From Sporolactobacillus nakayamae (GTDB lineage: Bacteria > Bacillota > Bacilli > Bacillales > Sporolactobacillaceae), in assembly GCF_900113325.1 (NCBI RefSeq), contig NZ_FOOY01000018.1, positions 1 through 64,000 on the forward strand: a stretch of 64,000 bases of DNA, read 5' to 3'. Positions 51,834 to 61,180 of this stretch are shown here, piece by piece. The notes under the pieces were generated by a model. That model was not told the DNA's origin. It saw only the letters and a program-made list of their open reading frames with translations, and ran no database searches. The position numbers were made by a program, and so were the translations under genes. Positions within the stretch are counted from its first letter, which is position 1. Every line of letters starts with the position of its first letter.

Positions 51834-52826
51834 ATGAAAAAAGGTCTTATTTTTATTGCTTTTTCCGCACTCTTCTTTAGTACGATGGAAATTGCCATCA
51901 AGCTGGTGGCAACGGACTTTAACCCAATGCAATTGAACTTTCTGAGATTTTTAATCGGATCGATTATTCTTTCACCGCTTGCTCTTCGGCACTTGAAAGG
52001 AAGCGGATTTACGCTTGATAAAAGCAAGATGCTCTACTTTCTCTTCTCAGGGTTTATGTGCGTCGTGGTCAGTATGACATTTTTTCAAATGGCGATTGTT
52101 TATTCAAAAGCGTCAACGGTCGCTATTTTGTTTAGCTGCAACGCAGTATTTGTCATTCCGTTCGCGCATTTCTTTCTGAAAGAGAAGTTGACGAAACTGT
52201 CGCTCTTGTCACTTGTGATAAGCCTGATCGGCATGATTTGCATTGTCAACCCTGAAAATCTGACGAATGTTACCGGCATCACGCTTTCACTTCTTGCCGC
52301 TATTACTTTTGCTCTGTACGGAATTATCGGCAGAAAAGGAAGCTTGACCTATGGTTTTGATGGTGTCGTTCAGAGCAGTTTCAGCTTTCTGACCGGCAGT
52401 GCCGAGTTGTTAGTATTGATGTTGATTACCAAGATTGGTTTTGTCGCACATTGGCTGCAAAGCGTTGGTCTTGGTCAATTCGGCAATATTCCGGTATTGC
52501 AGGGTATTTCATGGAACACAGTACCGGCCTTGATCTATCTCGGTGTATTTGTCACCGGACTCGGCTTCAGCTTTTACTTTCTCGCAATGGAGGCAACATC
52601 TGCGTCGACTGCTTCGCTGGTCTTCTTCATTAAGCCGGCATTGGCACCGATTCTCGCCTTATTCATTCTGAGAGAAGCAATCACGCTAAATGTTCTGTCA
52701 GGAATTCTGCTCATTCTCGCCGGTTCCTGCGTGGAACTATTCTCAGATAATCGTCAGGCAAAACTTGAGAAGATGCGTTCACTTAAGCAAACCGTCGGCA
52801 CTGCAAACCAGGCGCACATCAGGTGA
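51834..52826 (+). CDS. EamA-family (DMT) transporter
   Basis: A 330-aa membrane protein with ten transmembrane segments in two EamA repeats (about 5-135 and 150-290), typical of drug/metabolite exporters. The start at 51834 (MKKGLIFIA) has GAGG upstream; the longer frame is not supported. MQLNFLRFLIGSIILSP and YSKASTVAILFSCNAVF are conserved in the first repeat. The substrate cannot be inferred. Confidence 0.92.
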   Translation: MKKGLIFIAFSALFFSTMEIAIKLVATDFNPMQLNFLRFLIGSIILSPLALRHLKGSGFTLDKSKMLYFLFSGFMCVVVSMTFFQMAIVYSKASTVAILFSCNAVFVIPFAHFFLKEKLTKLSLLSLVISLIGMICIVNPENLTNVTGITLSLLAAITFALYGIIGRKGSLTYGFDGVVQSSFSFLTGSAELLVLMLITKIGFVAHWLQSVGLGQFGNIPVLQGISWNTVPALIYLGVFVTGLGFSFYFLAMEATSASTASLVFFIKPALAPILALFILREAITLNVLSGILLILAGSCVELFSDNRQAKLEKMRSLKQTVGTANQAHIR

Positions 52827-52838
52827 ACTTGGGCAATG

Positions 52839-52878
52839 AAAAAAGATGTCGACCCTTTACCGGGTCGGCATCTTTTTT
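52839..52878 (+). terminator. Bidirectional terminator between convergent genes
   Basis: AAAAAAGATG-CGACCC pairs with GGGTCG-CATCTTTTTT (one mismatch, 6-nt loop). It serves the EamA gene and the PepSY gene. Confidence 0.88.
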
Positions 52879-52932
52879 ATGCTGGCTTCGTCCTTTTCAA
52901 GGCTTGCAAAGCCAAGTTTCCTAATTGCCTTT

Positions 52933-53184
52933 TTAGTCTTCCACTTCAACGCTTAGTATCCGCCCGTCCCTTGACGCAATCTCCACTTCATAAACAATAC
53001 CTTGGTCAGTCAGCACATACACTTCATACTTTAATAAATGATTATCGAGTTCAAGATCGACATGGATAATCTGGCCTGGAACTCTGGCAACAGCAATTTC
53101 CGCCGCCTGCTGTGCCGTAATCCTCTGCCGATACCCATTCGGATACTGATTCATGTTTCTGTCCGCAGGATCATGACCATACAT
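52933..53184 (-). CDS. Small PepSY-domain protein
   Basis: An 83-aa protein that is almost only a PepSY domain (about 20-83): ITAQQAAEIAVARVPGQ, then beta strands ending GIVYEVEIASRDGRILSVEV. PepSY domains are linked with peptidase inhibition or envelope proteins; this one has no signal sequence. GGGGGCGGG precedes the ATG. Confidence 0.8.
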   Translation of the reverse strand: MYGHDPADRNMNQYPNGYRQRITAQQAAEIAVARVPGQIIHVDLELDNHLLKYEVYVLTDQGIVYEVEIASRDGRILSVEVED

Positions 53185-53284
53185 AAAGAACCCGCCCCCT
53201 CATCAATAGCTTCCATCTCTTTTAAGATATGATGAGTGACGTTTCTCGTGACAACCGCCTATAGGATGCGTGCAGTCCTTTGAA

Positions 53285-54487
53285 TTAACAAACGCTACGC
53301 TTCTGCTTTTGGTAAACCTTGGCCAACGTTTGAATCGCCTCACGAATCTGCGCTTCATCACAGAAACTGAAAGCAAGTCGCAAATTATTTGTCGGTTTTC
53401 CATCCAAGTAAAAGGATTTGCCGTCGACAAAGCTGACACCGGCTTCAACTGCGTCATGCAGCAGTCGGGTAGTATCAATTTTCTCTGGGAATGTCAGCCA
53501 CAGAAAGAACCCGCCTTCCGGCTTTTCAAAGGATACCTCGTCGCCAAAAAAGTCGTTGATCGCTTGTACCATCGCATCGCGACGCATTCGATAGCCTGCG
53601 ACAAGCGGTTTCAAATGTTCTGCGAAATCCACCTTTTCAAGGAAACAGCTGACTACTTCCTGCATCAGAACACTGGTCAGTCCTTCTGTCTTCACGATTT
53701 TAATCCGGTTGAGCACTTCCGGATCGCTGATTATCCAAGCCATTCGGATACCGGGTGCGACAATTTTCGAGAACGTACTCATATAAATCACCCGCTCCGG
53801 ACCGAACGAATAGATAGACGGCAAGAACTCGCCGTCAAAGTTCAATTCCACATAAGCGTCGTCTTCGATGATGTAGAAATTATACGTGTAGGCAAGCTCC
53901 GCCAACTTCTTGCGTCGTTCAACTGAAAGACTAATTCCTGCCGGATTGTGGTAGTTCGGTAGCACATAGATAAATTTCGGCATCGGACGTTTGCCCTCGG
54001 AAGCCTCAATTAACGCCTCTTCAATGAGGTCGACACGAAGTCCCGCCTCATCAACGGGAAATGCGGTCAGCTCATTTTGCGCCAAATAGAACGCGCGTAA
54101 CGCACCGAAGTACACCGGTGCTTCGACCCATACCGAATCCCCGGGATCAGTCAACGTCCGAGCCACCAAATCAATGCCTTGGTTGGAACCGGACGTCACC
54201 ATAATTTGATCCGTATCCACTTGGATAGACCGAAGCTTCGAACGCTCGCGGATCCATTCGAGAATCTTTTTCTGACCTGGTCCTCCTGAATATTGGAGTG
54301 CTTCTGTTCCCTCGGATTTCAGCGCTTTTACAGCGGCTTCGGCCAGCCCGTCAATTGAAAAAGAATTTGGGTACGGAAAGCCAAATGCTAACGGAATCAG
54401 CCCCGGATGTTCACCGGCGAAAGCTGATCCGATCAGCGGCACACCGTCAAAACGTTTTGAAAATTGATACTGTTCCAATTTTTCCAT
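53285..54487 (-). CDS. PLP-dependent aminotransferase, 2-aminoadipate/MocR-like
   Basis: A 400-aa class I/II aminotransferase. The start at 54487 (MEKLEQYQF) has GGGGAGG; the longer frame is spurious. GGPGQKKILEWIRER, VTSGSNQGIDLVARTL, LPNYHNPAG (aldimine-binding Asn and Tyr region) and the catalytic lysine in STFSKIVAPGIRMAW identify the LysN/ARO8-like group. No GntR domain is present, so it is an enzyme rather than a MocR regulator. The leader contains a possible AAGCTGA/TCAGCTT hairpin of unknown role. Confidence 0.92.
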   Translation of the reverse strand: MEKLEQYQFSKRFDGVPLIGSAFAGEHPGLIPLAFGFPYPNSFSIDGLAEAAVKALKSEGTEALQYSGGPGQKKILEWIRERSKLRSIQVDTDQIMVTSGSNQGIDLVARTLTDPGDSVWVEAPVYFGALRAFYLAQNELTAFPVDEAGLRVDLIEEALIEASEGKRPMPKFIYVLPNYHNPAGISLSVERRKKLAELAYTYNFYIIEDDAYVELNFDGEFLPSIYSFGPERVIYMSTFSKIVAPGIRMAWIISDPEVLNRIKIVKTEGLTSVLMQEVVSCFLEKVDFAEHLKPLVAGYRMRRDAMVQAINDFFGDEVSFEKPEGGFFLWLTFPEKIDTTRLLHDAVEAGVSFVDGKSFYLDGKPTNNLRLAFSFCDEAQIREAIQTLAKVYQKQKRSVC

Positions 54488-54746
54488 TGATGGATCCTCC
54501 CCATTCAAAAATCTTCTGATGCCAAGCTGATGGCTCGTCCTACATGTGCAACCTAGCGCTTCAGCTTTCTTAGTTATGACTCTTCTGATAATACTCACAT
54601 TTATTATAATAAAAAATAATCAGTTATGGCTATACGAAAATCAAATATATTTTCATGATAATAATTTTTCGTTATACATTGTTTGGATCTTCCGGTTGCA
54701 GGGCTTTGGCCTCTATTCAGAGAGCAGTCCGGAAAAACAAGCATTA

Positions 54747-54985
54747 GAAAAACCAGGCACAGCCCGGTCCTTACTTCCGCATGATGCGGTGACTTTCGCG
54801 TTGCATACAGGACGTACTTTCACAGGATGCGGTGACTTTCGCGTTGCATACAGGACGTACTTTCACAGGATGTGATGACTTTCGCGTTGCATATAGGACG
54901 TACTTTCACAGGATGTGATGACTTTCGCGTTGCATACAGGACGTATGCGTACTTAGCGAAAGATCCTTACATACGAAAGATCCCT
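54747..54985 (+). repeat. Interspersed structured repeat A, copy 3, with four tandem units
   Basis: Four head-to-tail 43-bp units at 54773-54815, 54816-54858, 54859-54901 and 54902-54944, then the common tail. Each unit carries a hairpin whose arms vary together: CCGCA/TGCGG in unit 1 and TCACA/TGTGA in units 3 and 4. The last unit and tail form CTTTCGC (54922-54928) with GCGAAAG (54956-54962) around GCATAC-AGGAC-GTATGC. No spacers, so not a CRISPR. Confidence 0.85.
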
Positions 54986-55029
54986 TACAATTAGCGAAAG
55001 CTCCTCTTTATAGCGAAGGTTCCGAGAGC

Positions 55030-55163
55030 GAATAAAATAAGCGGAATTTTTCCGTCTATTTAAGCGATTTTTTCGTTCATTTTCAAAATAAGCGGGATCT
55101 TTCCGTTTATTTCTCAGATTGGGTGCTTATCTGATCCGCCCAACCGAATCTTATGACCTTATC
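55030..55163 (+). repeat. Interspersed repeat B, copy 2
   Basis: Nearly identical to the right half of 10055-10311: two ATAAGCGG-type palindromic motifs and the tail GATTGGGTGCTTATCTGATC. It follows repeat A copy 3. The rest of 54488-55789 is non-coding. Confidence 0.75.
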
Positions 55164-55545
55164 GTCGTACCGGCAAGGCAAAACGCTATATTTTTTTTAC
55201 TTATAAGAAAAACAGGGCATTAAGCGCCCGATCCTTGGCTGTCACTCTGAAAACGGCGTTGATCCATCAACCTTGAGCTTGAGCGACACTTCAGCTGCTC
55301 GCTTGCCGCGGGCAGTCCGGAAGCCTCCTCGAACAGACGATTATCTGCGGGGTCTCCCCTGGCCTGCACTCCCGCAGGCGCCCTCGCGCTTACGTGTCTG
55401 GATTTATTATCTGGGGGCAGCATGCTCAAAATCACATACTTTTTTTACTTATTAGAAAGCTTGGCTTTGCCAAGTCTCCGGCGACGGCAAAGACTTAGTT
55501 GCACTCGTTTCCTTGAATCTTTAATTTTTTTATGCTTTTTTAACT

Positions 55546-55572
55546 TGTGAAAAAAGAGCCCTTCACAGGGCC
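55546..55572 (-). terminator. Terminator-like hairpin downstream of the phn transport genes
   Basis: GGGCCCT-GTGA-AGGGCTC then six T on the minus strand. Confidence 0.6.
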
Positions 55573-55625
55573 CAAATTCTGGGATAGAGATCATATAACT
55601 ACCCAAAATTAGTCTAATCGTTCTA

Positions 55626-55646
55626 TCTGTTCATAATCTGAACAGA
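55626..55646. repeat. Palindrome with a half-site copy 127 bp away
   Basis: TCTGTTCA-TAATC-TGAACAGA is a perfect inverted repeat. CATAATCTGAACAGAT recurs at 55759-55774, near the end of the phn transport operon. Confidence 0.55.
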
Positions 55647-55673
55647 TTCCTTCTGATCTATGGCTGGAAATGA

Positions 55674-55700
55674 GATAAAAAAAATGAGCCTATAAGGCCC
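55674..55700 (-). terminator. Terminator of the phnD-C-E-E operon
   Basis: GGGCCTTATAGGCTC hairpin followed by eight T on the minus strand, about 90 bp after the last phnE stop. Confidence 0.75.
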
Positions 55701-55789
55701 AATCTCGGGGGTAAATGCATTTGCCTTACCCACAGTTTACTTTAATGTATGGATCTATACATAATCTGAACAGATGAATCTACAGACAG

Positions 55790-56650
55790 TCACGCACGGA
55801 CTTTATTTTTAATTTTTATAGACATGAATTCGAGGAGCATGGCGACGATCAGGATTAGGTACGTAATAACGCCCATTTCATGAAGATTATAATAGAACGC
55901 GCTGTCCATGAACATGTCGTAACCGATACCGCCCGCGCCGGCGGCAGCGCCCATGGCCACTGAGACACCAAAGTTTATTTCGAAGCGAATAAACGTCCAG
56001 GAAATCAGAGAAGTAAGCGATGAAGGCAGTACCGCTTGGCAAACAATTTGCCACCAGCTCGCGCCGCATCCTTCCAGAGCTTCGATCGTTCCCTGATTCA
56101 ACTCTTCAAACGACTCTGAATAGGCTTTAGTCAGGTAGCTGATCGAGTGAAAAGACATACCGATCACTGCAGCTACACTGCCGAGTCCTGCGGATACTGC
56201 GAAAATCAGCACCCAGAGCACAGTTGGCACCGCACGAATCACGGCGACAAATCCTTTAATGCTATTGGACACTGTTTTATTTGACAGATTTTCTGCAGCC
56301 AGCATACCAAGGAATAACGCGATAATTGCCCCGATCAAGGTGGTCAGAACGCCTAATGACAGCGTGATGAACAACTGATAGATGGCTTCAAGCAATGTGA
56401 AATGCGCAAACTGCGGTTGAAAAAAAATGGTTTTAAAATTAGCCAATGTACTCATTAATCCCTTTAATAAATGGACGCCCTGGTAGTTAAAGGTTGCAAA
56501 CCCAACGATGGTAAGGACGGCAAGGATGAGCATGGTCAGGCGGATCGCGATGTTGGCTTTTGACAGGACCCGTATCTTAATCCGTCCTTCTTGAAAAGGA
56601 GGCACCCCTCCGTTAGTCAGTACAGGTCCGGCTGTTTTAGTCATTGCCAT
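55790..56650 (-). CDS. phnE: Phosphonate ABC transporter permease, second PhnE
   Basis: A 286-aa permease with about six transmembrane segments. The coupling loop EALEGCGASWWQIVCQAVLP is typical of PhnE. It overlaps the first phnE by 1 nt. Two PhnE subunits probably form a heterodimer with PhnC below and PhnD outside. It is the last gene of the transport operon. Confidence 0.93.
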   Translation of the reverse strand: MAMTKTAGPVLTNGGVPPFQEGRIKIRVLSKANIAIRLTMLILAVLTIVGFATFNYQGVHLLKGLMSTLANFKTIFFQPQFAHFTLLEAIYQLFITLSLGVLTTLIGAIIALFLGMLAAENLSNKTVSNSIKGFVAVIRAVPTVLWVLIFAVSAGLGSVAAVIGMSFHSISYLTKAYSESFEELNQGTIEALEGCGASWWQIVCQAVLPSSLTSLISWTFIRFEINFGVSVAMGAAAGAGGIGYDMFMDSAFYYNLHEMGVITYLILIVAMLLEFMSIKIKNKVRA

Positions 56651-57435
56651 TACAGCATCACCCTCCTGACATAATTCGAAATTTGTTCAATCAAAAGAAT
56701 GGATAGAACAATTGAGAGAACCACCAGACTTGCCGAATGATAGTCCATTTTCTTATAGTACAGATCAAAAACAAAACCAATTCCTGATCCGGTAAGAATC
56801 CCTACCAAAGTGGCAGCTCGTATATTCGTTTCAATCATGAAAAGCACCCAACTGATCAGCTGAGAAACACTCATCGGAATCACCGCTTGAAAAACGATTG
56901 AGAAAAAGTTTGCACCGGTCGCTCGCAACGCTTCAACGGTATCCGCGCCAACTTCATCAATTGTTTCCATGAATGCGCGAGTCAGAAAACCAAATGAAGC
57001 AACAAACAGAGCGAAATAGCCGGTCAGTGAGCTTTGACCAAATGAAAAGAGCAGCACAAGCGCCCATATACTGACGTCAATATTTCGAAAAATATTCGCA
57101 ATCAACCGGCTCAATGTTGCAAGAAAATTGTTGATTTTGGTCACTCGTGACCCAATCAACGCGAAAACAAGTGCAAAAATGGCCGCGACAGAAGCAGAAG
57201 CAATGGAGATCAACAGCGTCTCCTGCAATTTTGCGAGAATATCCGGAAGCTTTGCAAATGAGTCGGCTACAGGATAAAAGTTGCCGAGTGACCACACAAT
57301 GGCTTTAGGAATCGAGCTGAAGCATTTGGCTAAGCTGAATTCTGTCATTGACGCGGCACCAAAAGCAAGCAACACGAGGACCAGCAAAATACCACCAGAG
57401 TAGAGGCGTTTTTTCATCAGAAAGTTGGATCTCAT
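56650..57435 (-). CDS. phnE: Phosphonate ABC transporter permease, first PhnE
   Basis: A 261-aa permease with the coupling loop EALRATGANFFSIVFQAVIP and about six transmembrane segments. It overlaps phnC by 4 nt and the second phnE by 1 nt, so the three are translated together. Confidence 0.93.
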   Translation of the reverse strand: MRSNFLMKKRLYSGGILLVLVLLAFGAASMTEFSLAKCFSSIPKAIVWSLGNFYPVADSFAKLPDILAKLQETLLISIASASVAAIFALVFALIGSRVTKINNFLATLSRLIANIFRNIDVSIWALVLLFSFGQSSLTGYFALFVASFGFLTRAFMETIDEVGADTVEALRATGANFFSIVFQAVIPMSVSQLISWVLFMIETNIRAATLVGILTGSGIGFVFDLYYKKMDYHSASLVVLSIVLSILLIEQISNYVRRVML

Positions 57436-58235
57436 ATTTTTTGCGCCACTTCTTTCGGCTTTTGAATGATGAGGTTCAATGCTTCGGGATCCGAACCGTA
57501 AATTCTCCGGATATCCTCATCGGTCAGATTGGCAGGCAGACCGTCATAGACAACGCGACCGCCACTGATACCGATGATTCGATCCGAATAGTTCAAGGCA
57601 ACATCCAACTGATGCAAATTCACCAAAACTGTAATTCCAAGAGTCGTGCATATATTTTTCAAATGATCCATGATCACTTTTGAGGAGTTCGGATCAAGCG
57701 AAGCGATCGGTTCATCCGCGAGCAGGACCCTTGGTTCCTGAACGAGCGCTCGCGCTATGCCGACACGTTGTTTTTGGCCGCCGCTCAGTTGATCACAGCG
57801 CTTATAGACTTGTTCATTCAGCCCCAATGACTGAATGATTTTGATTGCCTGCTTTTTTTCATTCTCGTTATATAATCCAAGAGCGCCAACCAAAGCCGAT
57901 TTGTAACCAAGACGGCCATGCAGAACATTTTCAAACACACTCAGGCGTTCCACTAGGTTATAGTTTTGAAAAATCATGCCGATTTTCGTCCGCAAAGCTC
58001 TTAAATCATGTTTTTTGTTGATTTTCAGCATATCTGCGCCGTCAAAAATAATTTCTCCGCTTGTTGCGTCAATCAAACGATTGATGCAACGAAGGAGAGT
58101 TGATTTCCCCGCTCCCGAAGGACCGATGATGGAAACTAACTCTCCCTCATTTACGGAGAAGTTAACGTCAGATAACGCCACAGTAGAATTGCCATATTGC
58201 TTGGAGACATTTTTAAACTGCAATAACGTCGTCAT
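57432..58235 (-). CDS. phnC: Phosphonate ABC transporter ATPase
   Basis: A 267-aa ATPase with Walker A GPSGAGKST, signature LSGGQKQRVGIARAL, Walker B VLLADEPIASLD and the PhnC-typical VNLHQLDVAL in place of the usual H-loop context. GAGGAG precedes the ATG. It powers uptake of phosphonates bound by PhnD. Confidence 0.96.
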   Translation of the reverse strand: MTTLLQFKNVSKQYGNSTVALSDVNFSVNEGELVSIIGPSGAGKSTLLRCINRLIDATSGEIIFDGADMLKINKKHDLRALRTKIGMIFQNYNLVERLSVFENVLHGRLGYKSALVGALGLYNENEKKQAIKIIQSLGLNEQVYKRCDQLSGGQKQRVGIARALVQEPRVLLADEPIASLDPNSSKVIMDHLKNICTTLGITVLVNLHQLDVALNYSDRIIGISGGRVVYDGLPANLTDEDIRRIYGSDPEALNLIIQKPKEVAQKI

Positions 58236-58271
58236 AGCTAACTCCTCGATTCATTTTTCGTTCGCTAAGTC

Positions 58272-59288
58272 TTATTCGGTCAGTTTTCTGATTTCATCAA
58301 ACCAAGAATCCTCGATTTTAAGGAAGCGTTCATCCTTTGTTTTCGCATACATTCCTTTAGAACCTTCAGGAGCGAATATTCCCTTGTCATTAGCCACCTT
58401 ATCTGAGGTAAGCGTATCAAGAATCTTTTTCTGGTCTGCTTTGCTTAACGTTTCTGTATTCATAACAACCGGGGCATTCAGTACCGGTGTCACAGAGAGT
58501 ACGGTAAATTCTTTGCCGGTGAGATTATTAAAGGGTTCGGCAGCGCCGCTCTTCACTTTATAAGTGGTTCCTTCTTTATCAAATTCTCCGCTTGCAACAT
58601 CAACATAGCGTTCCAGTTCAGTATCGCAGAAAGCTGCGACATCCACTTTCCCGCTTAATAGATTAACCGCTGATCCCTGGTGAGATTGGCCAAAAAGTAC
58701 TTGTTTGAAGAACTTGCCACCGGTTTGGAGATCATCCTGAGTCAGATTGTCCGATTTAAAATTAGCAATGATTCGTGATGACGGAACAACAAAACCTGAA
58801 GTGGAGCTCGTGGATACGAAAGACATTCTCTTGCCTTTAATTCCCTCAAGCGAGTAGCTGCTGCCGTTTTTGTATTTATCTGCGTCTTTTGCATTGACGG
58901 CCAACCAGCTGTAGTAGACTGCATCTTTCAAAGTTCCTGAAGCGCCACTGTTGACAACCAACGGTACAACTTTGGAATTTTTCTTATGTGCTTCAATGTA
59001 ACCTTGGGCAGCTAAGAAGCCGATATCTGCATTGCCGCTGGCAACTGCTTCAATAGCAATGTTGTAGTCCGTCGTTAATTTGTCAACAACCTTTTTACCC
59101 GTTGCATCGGCAATCACTTTATCGAGTGCTTGGCGGGCATCTTTCATATCCGCACCAGATTCATTAGGATACCAAACTACCGTAATCGTTTTTTTCTCGC
59201 TGCTTCCTGACCCGCTTCCATTTGATGAGCATGCGGCAGTTAAGAGTAGGAGTGCCAATACAAGAAAACCAATGACTGCTTTTTTCAC
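58272..59288 (-). CDS. phnD: Phosphonate-binding lipoprotein
   Basis: A 338-aa periplasmic-type binding protein anchored as a lipoprotein (signal ending LLTAAC at about residue 20). VVWYPNESGADMKDARQ near the start and FVSTSSTSGFVVPSS in the middle match PhnD. The start is GTG with GGAGGG upstream. It heads the phnD-C-E-E operon and captures phosphonates such as 2-aminoethylphosphonate. Confidence 0.94.
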   Translation of the reverse strand: MKKAVIGFLVLALLLLTAACSSNGSGSGSSEKKTITVVWYPNESGADMKDARQALDKVIADATGKKVVDKLTTDYNIAIEAVASGNADIGFLAAQGYIEAHKKNSKVVPLVVNSGASGTLKDAVYYSWLAVNAKDADKYKNGSSYSLEGIKGKRMSFVSTSSTSGFVVPSSRIIANFKSDNLTQDDLQTGGKFFKQVLFGQSHQGSAVNLLSGKVDVAAFCDTELERYVDVASGEFDKEGTTYKVKSGAAEPFNNLTGKEFTVLSVTPVLNAPVVMNTETLSKADQKKILDTLTSDKVANDKGIFAPEGSKGMYAKTKDERFLKIEDSWFDEIRKLTE

Positions 59289-59377
59289 TTTTTGTTCCCT
59301 CCGAAATCATTTTCAGTGAGCGGTACGTATACTTCGTAAACAAAGGATCCTAGATCGTCTTGAGAATCGACAGTTAG

Positions 59378-60085
59378 TCAAAAGGTAACACAACTCTTAT
59401 TGAGATCACCACGGATTCTGGACATGCTGTATTCCATTAAATTCACGCCGCGATGCGTCACGAAGCTTTCAATTTGCAGAATGGGTGCATGGTCGGCAAT
59501 GTTAAGGATCTGTGCATCCCGCGGTTCCGGAAGCGCCGCACGCACGATAGATTTTAATCGTCTCGGCTGCAGCTGGTAATTCCGTGACAGCAACGCATAC
59601 AGAGAATGGAATCCGGTTAAATGGGCTTCTAAGTCAGGGACTAAGTAAGCCGGCATCACCGTGGTCGTGATCGACAAAGGCACATCGCCTGTGCTTCTTA
59701 AAATTTCTAGAGCATAAACGGTTTCATCGATGCCCAGCGCCAGCTGATCTTGCTCACGCTGTTTCGCTGCCCGCTTTTCCCAGTGCAGAAGTGCAACACG
59801 AGGAACGATTCCTTTTTCCTTCATGATTGAGGAAAACGCTGTTCTTGATGAAAGTTCATAGTCGATCGGCACCTTTCTCGATGTGACGAATGATCCTTTG
59901 CCCTGCCGCGTTGTCACCCATCCGGTCTCTTCTAACCGCGCGACCGCACGACGCAACACCGACCGCCTCGCGCCAAACAAAACCTGCAATTCTGCTTCTG
60001 AAGGAATACGATCTCCCTCTTGATAAAGCCCTTGACTAATTGCCTGAATAAAGTAGTCGGCAATCTCAATATGCTGCACATCCAT
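59378..60085 (-). CDS. GntR/UTRA regulator, PhnF-like (copy 1)
   Basis: A regulator of about 235 aa with an N-terminal GntR winged helix (EGDRIPSEAELQVLFGARRSVLRRAVARLEETGWVTT) and a C-terminal UTRA ligand domain ending SRIRGD, typical of PhnF. The exact start is unsure: the ATG at 60085 is used, but GAGGGGG lies better for a CTG 9 bases upstream. It is upstream of phnD on the same strand and divergent from the second GntR gene. Confidence 0.85.
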   Translation of the reverse strand: MDVQHIEIADYFIQAISQGLYQEGDRIPSEAELQVLFGARRSVLRRAVARLEETGWVTTRQGKGSFVTSRKVPIDYELSSRTAFSSIMKEKGIVPRVALLHWEKRAAKQREQDQLALGIDETVYALEILRSTGDVPLSITTTVMPAYLVPDLEAHLTGFHSLYALLSRNYQLQPRRLKSIVRAALPEPRDAQILNIADHAPILQIESFVTHRGVNLMEYSMSRIRGDLNKSCVTF

Positions 60086-60156
60086 AGAGACCAGCTTCGA
60101 CCCCCTCTCAGTTCCTTTGTCCCTACATAGTGTAATGCAAAACAACGTAAAGAAAG

Positions 60157-60173
60157 TTAACCCAGGTTTAACG
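60157..60173. promoter_or_regulatory. Possible Pho box between the divergent GntR genes
   Basis: TTAACC-N5-TTAACG has the 11-bp spacing of PhoP boxes, each unit matching at 5 of 6 bases. Confidence 0.4.
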
Positions 60174-60294
60174 AATTGTAAAGATTTAGAAAATTCAACA
60201 ACTGGCGTTGCTTTTCTTCCTTATATGGCGATAAATTATGATTAGGCAAATAAGCGACAGCCCATGTCGATCAAGGATTGGAGCGCTCGCTCAG

Positions 60295-61014
60295 ATGAAC
60301 AAAACTCAGGCTATTTATGCAGATATTGCACAAAAATTAACCGAACAAATTGAAGATGGCAGCTTTGAAAGTGGCGATAAACTGCCGTCTGAACGCGAGC
60401 TGTGCGCACAATTCGGTGTCAATCACCATGTCATTCGTTTTGCACTCGCGCGACTGATTCATCTTGGACTGATTTTTCCTCATCAGGGAAAAGGTTTTTT
60501 TGTTTCGGAGCGCATTCGCGAAATTTCTTATCCGCTTACCAAGCGAACCCGTTTCACAGAAAATCTCCAAAAACAGGATGTGCACGCTGACGGTAAATTG
60601 CTCGGTTGGCAGATCAGGCAACCGAATCAAAAGGAATGCCAGACTTTGCAGCTGCGATCAAGTGATCAAGTCTATGATCTGCACATCATCCGCTATGCTT
60701 CAGGGCAGCCCATCTCCTTAACCCAAACCATTCTTGCGGCGCGCCGTGTCCCCGGACTTGAAACCTTTTTAACGGATTTTCATTCCCTTTATCAACTGCT
60801 TGACGATCACTTTAATATCAAACCTTTACGCACAAAATCTGTCCTCCAGGCAGTTATTTCCTGCCGGCAGGATACGGAATGGCTGGGCATTCCGGAAAAT
60901 GTACCCATTCTTGAGATCGAAAGTATCGCTAATGATCCGGTTGCAAGCCAGCCATTTGAAATCAGCCGCTCCCGTCTGCGCGGGGATATGTGCCGGTGCC
61001 TGATCCACTTTTAA
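60295..61014 (+). CDS. GntR/UTRA regulator, PhnF-like (copy 2)
   Basis: A 239-aa paralogue of the regulator at 59378. GntR domain SGDKLPSERELCAQFGVNHHVIRFALARL, UTRA domain ending SRLRGDM. The start at 60295 (MNKTQAIY) has GGAG 11 nt upstream; the frame runs on to 60238 without a site. It precedes phnG in the same direction, so it may control the C-P lyase operon while copy 1 controls transport. Confidence 0.87.
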   Translation: MNKTQAIYADIAQKLTEQIEDGSFESGDKLPSERELCAQFGVNHHVIRFALARLIHLGLIFPHQGKGFFVSERIREISYPLTKRTRFTENLQKQDVHADGKLLGWQIRQPNQKECQTLQLRSSDQVYDLHIIRYASGQPISLTQTILAARRVPGLETFLTDFHSLYQLLDDHFNIKPLRTKSVLQAVISCRQDTEWLGIPENVPILEIESIANDPVASQPFEISRSRLRGDMCRCLIHF

Positions 61015-61090
61015 CATACATTCACTTTATGACTTTATGCGTCCATGTCACCGCTCTATTTGAATCCTGACTGCTGAATCCTTCTAGCAC

Positions 61091-61118
61091 TTTACACTTT
61101 TTTTACACTACATTCATG
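61091..61118 (+). promoter_or_regulatory. PhoP boxes before phnG
   Basis: TTTACA (61091-61096), 5 bp, TTTACA (61102-61107), 5 bp, TTCATG (61113-61118). Repeats of TTNACA-type hexamers every 11 bp are the PhoP-binding pattern of Bacilli, so the C-P lyase operon is likely induced by phosphate starvation. Confidence 0.75.
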
Positions 61119-61180
61119 ATTCGTACTTATCGATAAGTTACAGTGCTCTTGTAGGTGAAAAAGAAAGGGAGGCTCTTTCA

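Noticed and set aside
54488-54600. Lysine riboswitch before the aminotransferase gene
   Set aside because: Only one long-range hairpin (AAGCTGA/TCAGCTT) is visible; the conserved core of a lysine or other known riboswitch is not present.
54546-54875. 109-aa open frame on the plus strand
   Set aside because: It runs into the 43-bp repeats, whose period breaks any codon pattern, and it has no ribosome binding site.
54773-54944. Possible CRISPR array
   Set aside because: The 43-bp units abut directly without spacers and no cas gene is in the window.
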